The notes under the pieces are model-generated. The model saw only the letters and a list, made by a program, of their open reading frames with translations. It was not told where the DNA came from and made no database searches. Below, one piece after another: positions 37,378 through 41,474 of a stretch of 41,474 nucleotides of DNA (positions are counted from its first letter, which is position 1; each line of letters starts with the position of its first letter). The stretch is from Collinsella sp. (GTDB lineage Bacteria > Actinomycetota > Coriobacteriia > Coriobacteriales > Coriobacteriaceae): NCBI GenBank assembly GCA_022713905.1, contig JAIHTM010000004.1, forward strand, positions 1 through 41,474. Direction: 5' to 3'. A program made the position numbers and the translations under genes.

Positions 37378-40300
37378 CTATTCCTTACCTACGAATGCGG
37401 CCGCAATGCGGATTACTGGTTCGCCGGAGGCGTCCAATGTGTCCTGAACCCAGTCGGCATATTGTTCGAGCATCCGATCAACCTGTTTTGTGTTTTCCTT
37501 GGTGTTTTTGCCTTGGGATTGCAACAGTGCCTTGCGTGCATGGGACCAACGCTCGATGCGGTCCATTTGCCGAGTCACTTCTTCATCTGCCTGCGCACGA
37601 TATTGTTCACCGCAATCGCTGAGCATGCTCTTGCCGCGCGATACCGCATCCTCCAACAGCAGTTGTGCCGCATCTATCTGTTCGGAGCTGGCCGCGGAAT
37701 CCTCTCGACTCACATAACGACGTTCAGTGGTTCCCGGAATCAAGTTCCCACGATATCCGGTGATACGCCACACTTCCTCAAGTGGCAGTATGCCCATGCA
37801 TTCGCCATCGAGATACCGTACACCGAACCATTCATCGATCACCGGGGATGCGTGCTTGTTGGCGACCATGCCGTTCATCAGCATAATCGTCTCATCCGCA
37901 TGCAGGTTTCCGTTGGTCACGCCAATAATCGGGGCCTCGTCACGTTGGTACAGCAGTGAGGAAGCCTTCAACCCGACCCATTCCGTGATTGGATTCAATT
38001 CCCACAGGTATTGGACCCGACTCCATGACTCGTCGTTGATACGGGCCAGCAGACCGTTGGCTTGGTCTTCGCAGTATTTCGCGTCATCACTCCATTCAGC
38101 GATGTTGTCTCGCAACACCTGCGTGTTCGGCACACGTCTGCGCAGCCACGCGCGCAACGGGCTATTCCCTTGGAACTCCACCGCGAATCCATGAGCATCA
38201 CGCAACTGACGTTTCGACTTAAGACCAGCCGACTGCCGGAACTCCTCGCAGGAGAGCCCCTCATCCACATACTCGTAATCCGACATCAGCGTAGAGGAAT
38301 CGACTATGCCGCCATCGTCGGCGCTCCCAGCCGTGCTCTCCCCTGCGGACTCGTTTTCCTCAGTGCTCGCAGTATCGGCACCATCCGGCGTAGTGAGGTT
38401 GAAAAAACTCAGTGGATCGAAAACATCGTCATCCGCCACAGTCTCAACGTCTCCGGAACGTTCGTCCGAATGATCGATGTCCTCATCAGGAATACAAAGT
38501 CTGGCTGCGAAATTCTCCGCTGATTCGCCGGATTCAATCGCTTCGCGGGTAAAATCTTCCTCCTGATCGACGTCGAATTTGCCCATGAGCAAGGACGGAT
38601 CGCCGATATCCTTACGTGCCTGGTCTTCCTTCTGCTGCAGGATCTCGAGAATATGCGTGTCACCTTGAATCTTTGCATTACGCGAGTTAATCATCATGAA
38701 ACGAATATCAGGCTGTTTACGCTGCCCATAACGGTCGATGCGTCCGTTACGCTGCTGGAACACCATCAACGACCATGGAGTGTCGAAATGGATGAGTCTG
38801 TGGCTCAGATAGTGCAGGTTCAGACCTTCAGAGGCCACGTCGGAGGCCACGAGAATGCGTACAGACGAGGACTTCGTACCGAAATCCTCGACGATTTTCT
38901 GCTGTTCCACATCGCTCATGCCTCCATCCATGGAGACGATAGCCTTCTTCGGTAGTTTGAGATCCTGCCGCAAGTGCTCCTCGAGATAGTTCTTCGTCTC
39001 GATGCGTTCCGTGAAAATCACGATACGGTCGTCGGCGTCTTCACCGTTATGCCAACCGTAATCGGCACTGCGCAGAAGCTGCAGCAGTCTCTGGTATCGG
39101 GAAAACTGCATCGGACCGATTTTCTCCAAAGCGGCCTTGAGCCCTTCAAGCCTGTCGATGTCTCCGGTCTGATCGGACGCATCTTTTTTGGCAAGCCGCT
39201 TCACTCGCTCGTCGATGGTCTTAATGCACGCTGCCGGCGATGAAAACAGACTCTTCTCAAGCATCGTCTTGAACAAGAAGGAATTGCTTCTCTTCTGATG
39301 CATATCCATGACGAGTTTCATATCGGTCAGATAATCGAACGCCTCTTCCTCGGCCGCGGTGGCCATGCATTTCTCCTGCGTCACCTTGCGCTCCGGGAAG
39401 CTGCCCGATACTTCGGCCATCACGTCCTTCTTGAAACGGCGGACGTACAGGTGTTCGACATCCTGCTTGTCGTACTGTTCCGGATCGGGCAGAGTAGTTG
39501 GGTCGAGCATGTTCATCAACGAAGCGAAACTACGGGCACGGCCGTCATGAGGCGTGGCGGACAGCATAATCAACGTATCGGAACGGGAAGCAAGGCGTTT
39601 GGCGAGCTTGGCGCGCTGTGCGCTGCGACCGTTGGCGGCACGGTCGGCGACATTCTGAGCCTCGTCGATCACGATGATGTCCCAATACGAGGCATCGAGT
39701 GCCGCGCCATATTGGATGTCCCTCTTCAACGTATCAATGGAGATGATCACCTTGTCGTAGTAGGAGAACGGGTTGGCGTTCGCGGGGATCTCGGAACGAA
39801 TCTGCTGGATGCGCGAGGAGTCCAGACTAATCAGCGGGATGGTGAACCGTTCCCACATCTCCTTCTGGAACTGGACCATCATGCTTTTCGCCGTTACCAC
39901 GAGAATACGGCGGCCTTTGCGGCGCTTGATGAGTTCCGACATCAGGATGCCAGCCTCCAAGGTCTTGCCAAGACCGACAGCGTCGGCGATGAGAATTCGC
40001 TGGCGCGGTTGGGCGAGCGCCTTCTTCGCCGGAACGAGTTGGTACGGCAGGGAGTCCATGGCAGCCTTGTGGCCGACATGAATCCTCGCATCGGTCGGCG
40101 CAGTGGCACGTAACAGACTCTCGATGAACAGATGCGATTTCGCAGCTCTTGCCGAGGTGTCGGGAATGAAACGCGTCTTCACCGGATCGACAGGTGTAAT
40201 TGTGTCCAAATCATCAAGGAACGTGGCCGTCACATCCCGCACCAGAGCGGAGATACCAGTGCATGAAACGGCATGGTTGCCAAGGCTGTTCAGTTCGACC

Positions 40301-40386
40301 CTATCCACAAGCCATTCCTGGCCGCGGATCAGCACTCTCATGCCTGGAGAAAGCAGTTCTCGTTCCGAATGCGCGCCATGCTTCAT
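37378..40386 (-). CDS. drmD: DISARM DrmD-like SNF2 helicase
   Basis: 1002 residues from MKHGAHSERELLS (GGGGAG upstream). Motif I 'ILIADAVGLGKTLEAGILMS' (~134), motif II 'IIVIDEAQNVADR' (~239), motif III 'MLSATPHDG' (~275), then 'RILVASDVASEGLNLHYL' and motif VI 'VFQQRNGRIDRYGQR' (~549). An acidic Ser/Glu-rich linker lies near 650-700. DrmD of class 1 DISARM is an SNF2-type helicase working with DrmMI; here DrmA, DrmB and DrmC are missing. First gene of the operon. Confidence 0.85.
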   Translation of the reverse strand: MKHGAHSERELLSPGMRVLIRGQEWLVDRVELNSLGNHAVSCTGISALVRDVTATFLDDLDTITPVDPVKTRFIPDTSARAAKSHLFIESLLRATAPTDARIHVGHKAAMDSLPYQLVPAKKALAQPRQRILIADAVGLGKTLEAGILMSELIKRRKGRRILVVTAKSMMVQFQKEMWERFTIPLISLDSSRIQQIRSEIPANANPFSYYDKVIISIDTLKRDIQYGAALDASYWDIIVIDEAQNVADRAANGRSAQRAKLAKRLASRSDTLIMLSATPHDGRARSFASLMNMLDPTTLPDPEQYDKQDVEHLYVRRFKKDVMAEVSGSFPERKVTQEKCMATAAEEEAFDYLTDMKLVMDMHQKRSNSFLFKTMLEKSLFSSPAACIKTIDERVKRLAKKDASDQTGDIDRLEGLKAALEKIGPMQFSRYQRLLQLLRSADYGWHNGEDADDRIVIFTERIETKNYLEEHLRQDLKLPKKAIVSMDGGMSDVEQQKIVEDFGTKSSSVRILVASDVASEGLNLHYLSHRLIHFDTPWSLMVFQQRNGRIDRYGQRKQPDIRFMMINSRNAKIQGDTHILEILQQKEDQARKDIGDPSLLMGKFDVDQEEDFTREAIESGESAENFAARLCIPDEDIDHSDERSGDVETVADDDVFDPLSFFNLTTPDGADTASTEENESAGESTAGSADDGGIVDSSTLMSDYEYVDEGLSCEEFRQSAGLKSKRQLRDAHGFAVEFQGNSPLRAWLRRRVPNTQVLRDNIAEWSDDAKYCEDQANGLLARINDESWSRVQYLWELNPITEWVGLKASSLLYQRDEAPIIGVTNGNLHADETIMLMNGMVANKHASPVIDEWFGVRYLDGECMGILPLEEVWRITGYRGNLIPGTTERRYVSREDSAASSEQIDAAQLLLEDAVSRGKSMLSDCGEQYRAQADEEVTRQMDRIERWSHARKALLQSQGKNTKENTKQVDRMLEQYADWVQDTLDASGEPVIRIAAAFVGKE

Positions 40387-40432
40387 TGCCGTGTGCTCCC
40401 CATATGCTCTTAATCCCAATGTTTTCGCATAT

Positions 40433-40464
40433 ATTGTATGTCATTAGGGGTGCGCTTCATCAAT
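40433..40464 (-). promoter_or_regulatory. Likely promoter of the defence operon
   Basis: Minus strand TACAAT (40433-40438) is a good -10, with TTGATG 19 bp upstream as a weak -35 (long spacing). The 40387-40552 region is AT-rich and otherwise empty. Confidence 0.4.
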
Positions 40465-40552
40465 TTGCCGCATGAATGCTAGATACACACACGCTTTTAT
40501 GATTGATACTCAGAATTATCTATATCTTTCGATTATTACTTTGCTTGAATCG

Positions 40553-41474
40553 TCAGAGCAAGTGCAACACCGTTGAATGGTGGACTTCCCAGGGTATCCG
40601 GTATCCATGGCGTTTGCGTGGTCTGTGATCGATGGCATCGTACACGGCCCGGACCTCCTGCTCGCCGACAGCGGTGAAGCCGGCGCCCTTGGGGAAACAC
40701 TCACGAATCAGCCCGTCGGTGTTCCCGTTGCCGCCGCGCCGCCATGGATGGAGGGGCAGGGCGAAGCAGAACACCGCGCCGGTGGCCTGTTCGACCTTCT
40801 CGAAGTCAGCGGACTCCATGCCCCGGTCCAGGGTCACGGTCCGGCTCTCCGGATGCCTTCGGAGCACGCCGATCCCCACATCGGCAACGTCGCGTCTGGC
40901 ATGCGCGGCACAGCGTCCTCCGGAGAGCAGACCGCTTCTGCGGTCCACGAGCGTGACGAGGCACGCCCCGGCGCCTTTGCCGACGACGGCGTCGCCTTCC
41001 CGGTCGCCAAGCCCGGAACGTTCCCCCACGATCTCGGGACGCTGCCCGATGGGACTGGCGCCCGGGATCTCGCCACGCCGTTCCTCCGGCCCGCCCCTCC
41101 CGCGCCGGCGTTTGCCTTTATGACGCAGACGCGCCCTGATTCCACGGCGGGTACGCGTCAGGCCGGGTGGATCAAGCCGCCGCTCGTTGATCGCCCTGTA
41201 GATAGCGGACGCAAAGACCATCAGTCCCGGCCGCTCGACCGCGATCCCGCCCGCGATCCGCCCGGACGACCAATGCTCCCGCACGACAAGACGCCGCACA
41301 AGCCCCGCCCCTCGCTCGCCGTCGAGGACCCCGGGCCGCACGCAGGAAACCCTTCGGGACTCGCGGCCACGCTGGGCGGCCGATGCACGATAGCCCCGCC
41401 CCGAGCCAACGGCGAACGAGTTTCCGGCCATCTCCCCGCTGACGGTCGCTTCGTCCCCGCCCGCCGCTCCGGCC
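40553..41474 (-). mobile_element. IS30-family transposase, 5' end outside window
   Basis: The frame is open to the window edge (about 307 codons seen). The N-terminal HTH tail 'TVSGEMAGNS...GYRASAAQRGRESRR' corresponds to the IS30 'TISRE' helix. DDE residues: 'GDREGDAVVGKG', 'TLDRGMESADFEKVEQ' and 'GGNGNTDGLIRECFPKG'; the end is 'AIDHRPRKRHGYRIPWEVHH'. Just inside the stop lies GTGCAACACCGTTGAA, resembling an IS30-type inverted repeat, so the left IS end should be near 40,550. It borders the defence operon and may have helped mobilise it. Confidence 0.8.

Overview
The window looks like a Bifidobacterium-type actinobacterial chromosome: high GC, GC-rich codon use, actinobacterial TrmI and RarD-like genes, and several starts that look leaderless. 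The genus is an inference. The window has three parts.

(1) About 1-24,500 is a prophage (HK97-type siphovirus layout), read mostly leftwards and cut by the left edge. From the edge inwards it carries a capsid-proximal small gene, major capsid protein, scaffold, a MuF-type minor head protein ending in an EndoU-like toxin domain, portal, and large and small terminase. Next come a primase-like protein and an HNH nuclease, a rightward accessory cassette, and a HicAB module with its own promoter-operator. A long ATGA-coupled replication operon follows (zinc/HTH proteins, lipoprotein, DnaQ/Orn-like exonuclease, HNH, an initiator with iteron-like repeats inside its gene, ParB-like protein, SSB). A regulatory region follows, with an excisionase-like protein, a duplicated 125-bp leader, an antirepressor, and an XRE repressor facing a rightward gene across an operator cluster. 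Rightward lysogenic cargo (RhuM, ImmA/IrrE peptidase), a leftward membrane-protein/metallopeptidase pair and a tyrosine integrase complete it.

(2) About 24,580-28,900 is chromosomal: a SixA-like phosphatase, tRNA m1A58 methyltransferase TrmI, a MITE-like inverted repeat, an alpha/beta hydrolase, decayed rarD and glyoxalase remnants, an antitoxin remnant and a small basic protein.

(3) About 28,968-40,440 is a leftward defence operon: a DISARM DrmD-like SNF2 helicase, a DISARM-type adenine methylase whose C-terminus is replaced in frame by an ABC-type ATPase, an HNH nuclease translationally coupled to it, and a GmrSD-like DUF262/DUF1524 protein. The ATPase plus HNH resemble a Septu-like (PtuA/PtuB) pair. 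They lie in a strikingly AT-rich block inserted between GC-rich genes, so the operon looks like a recombined DISARM-like/Septu-like hybrid. This is the most novel object in the window. An IS30-family transposase gene cut by the right edge follows.
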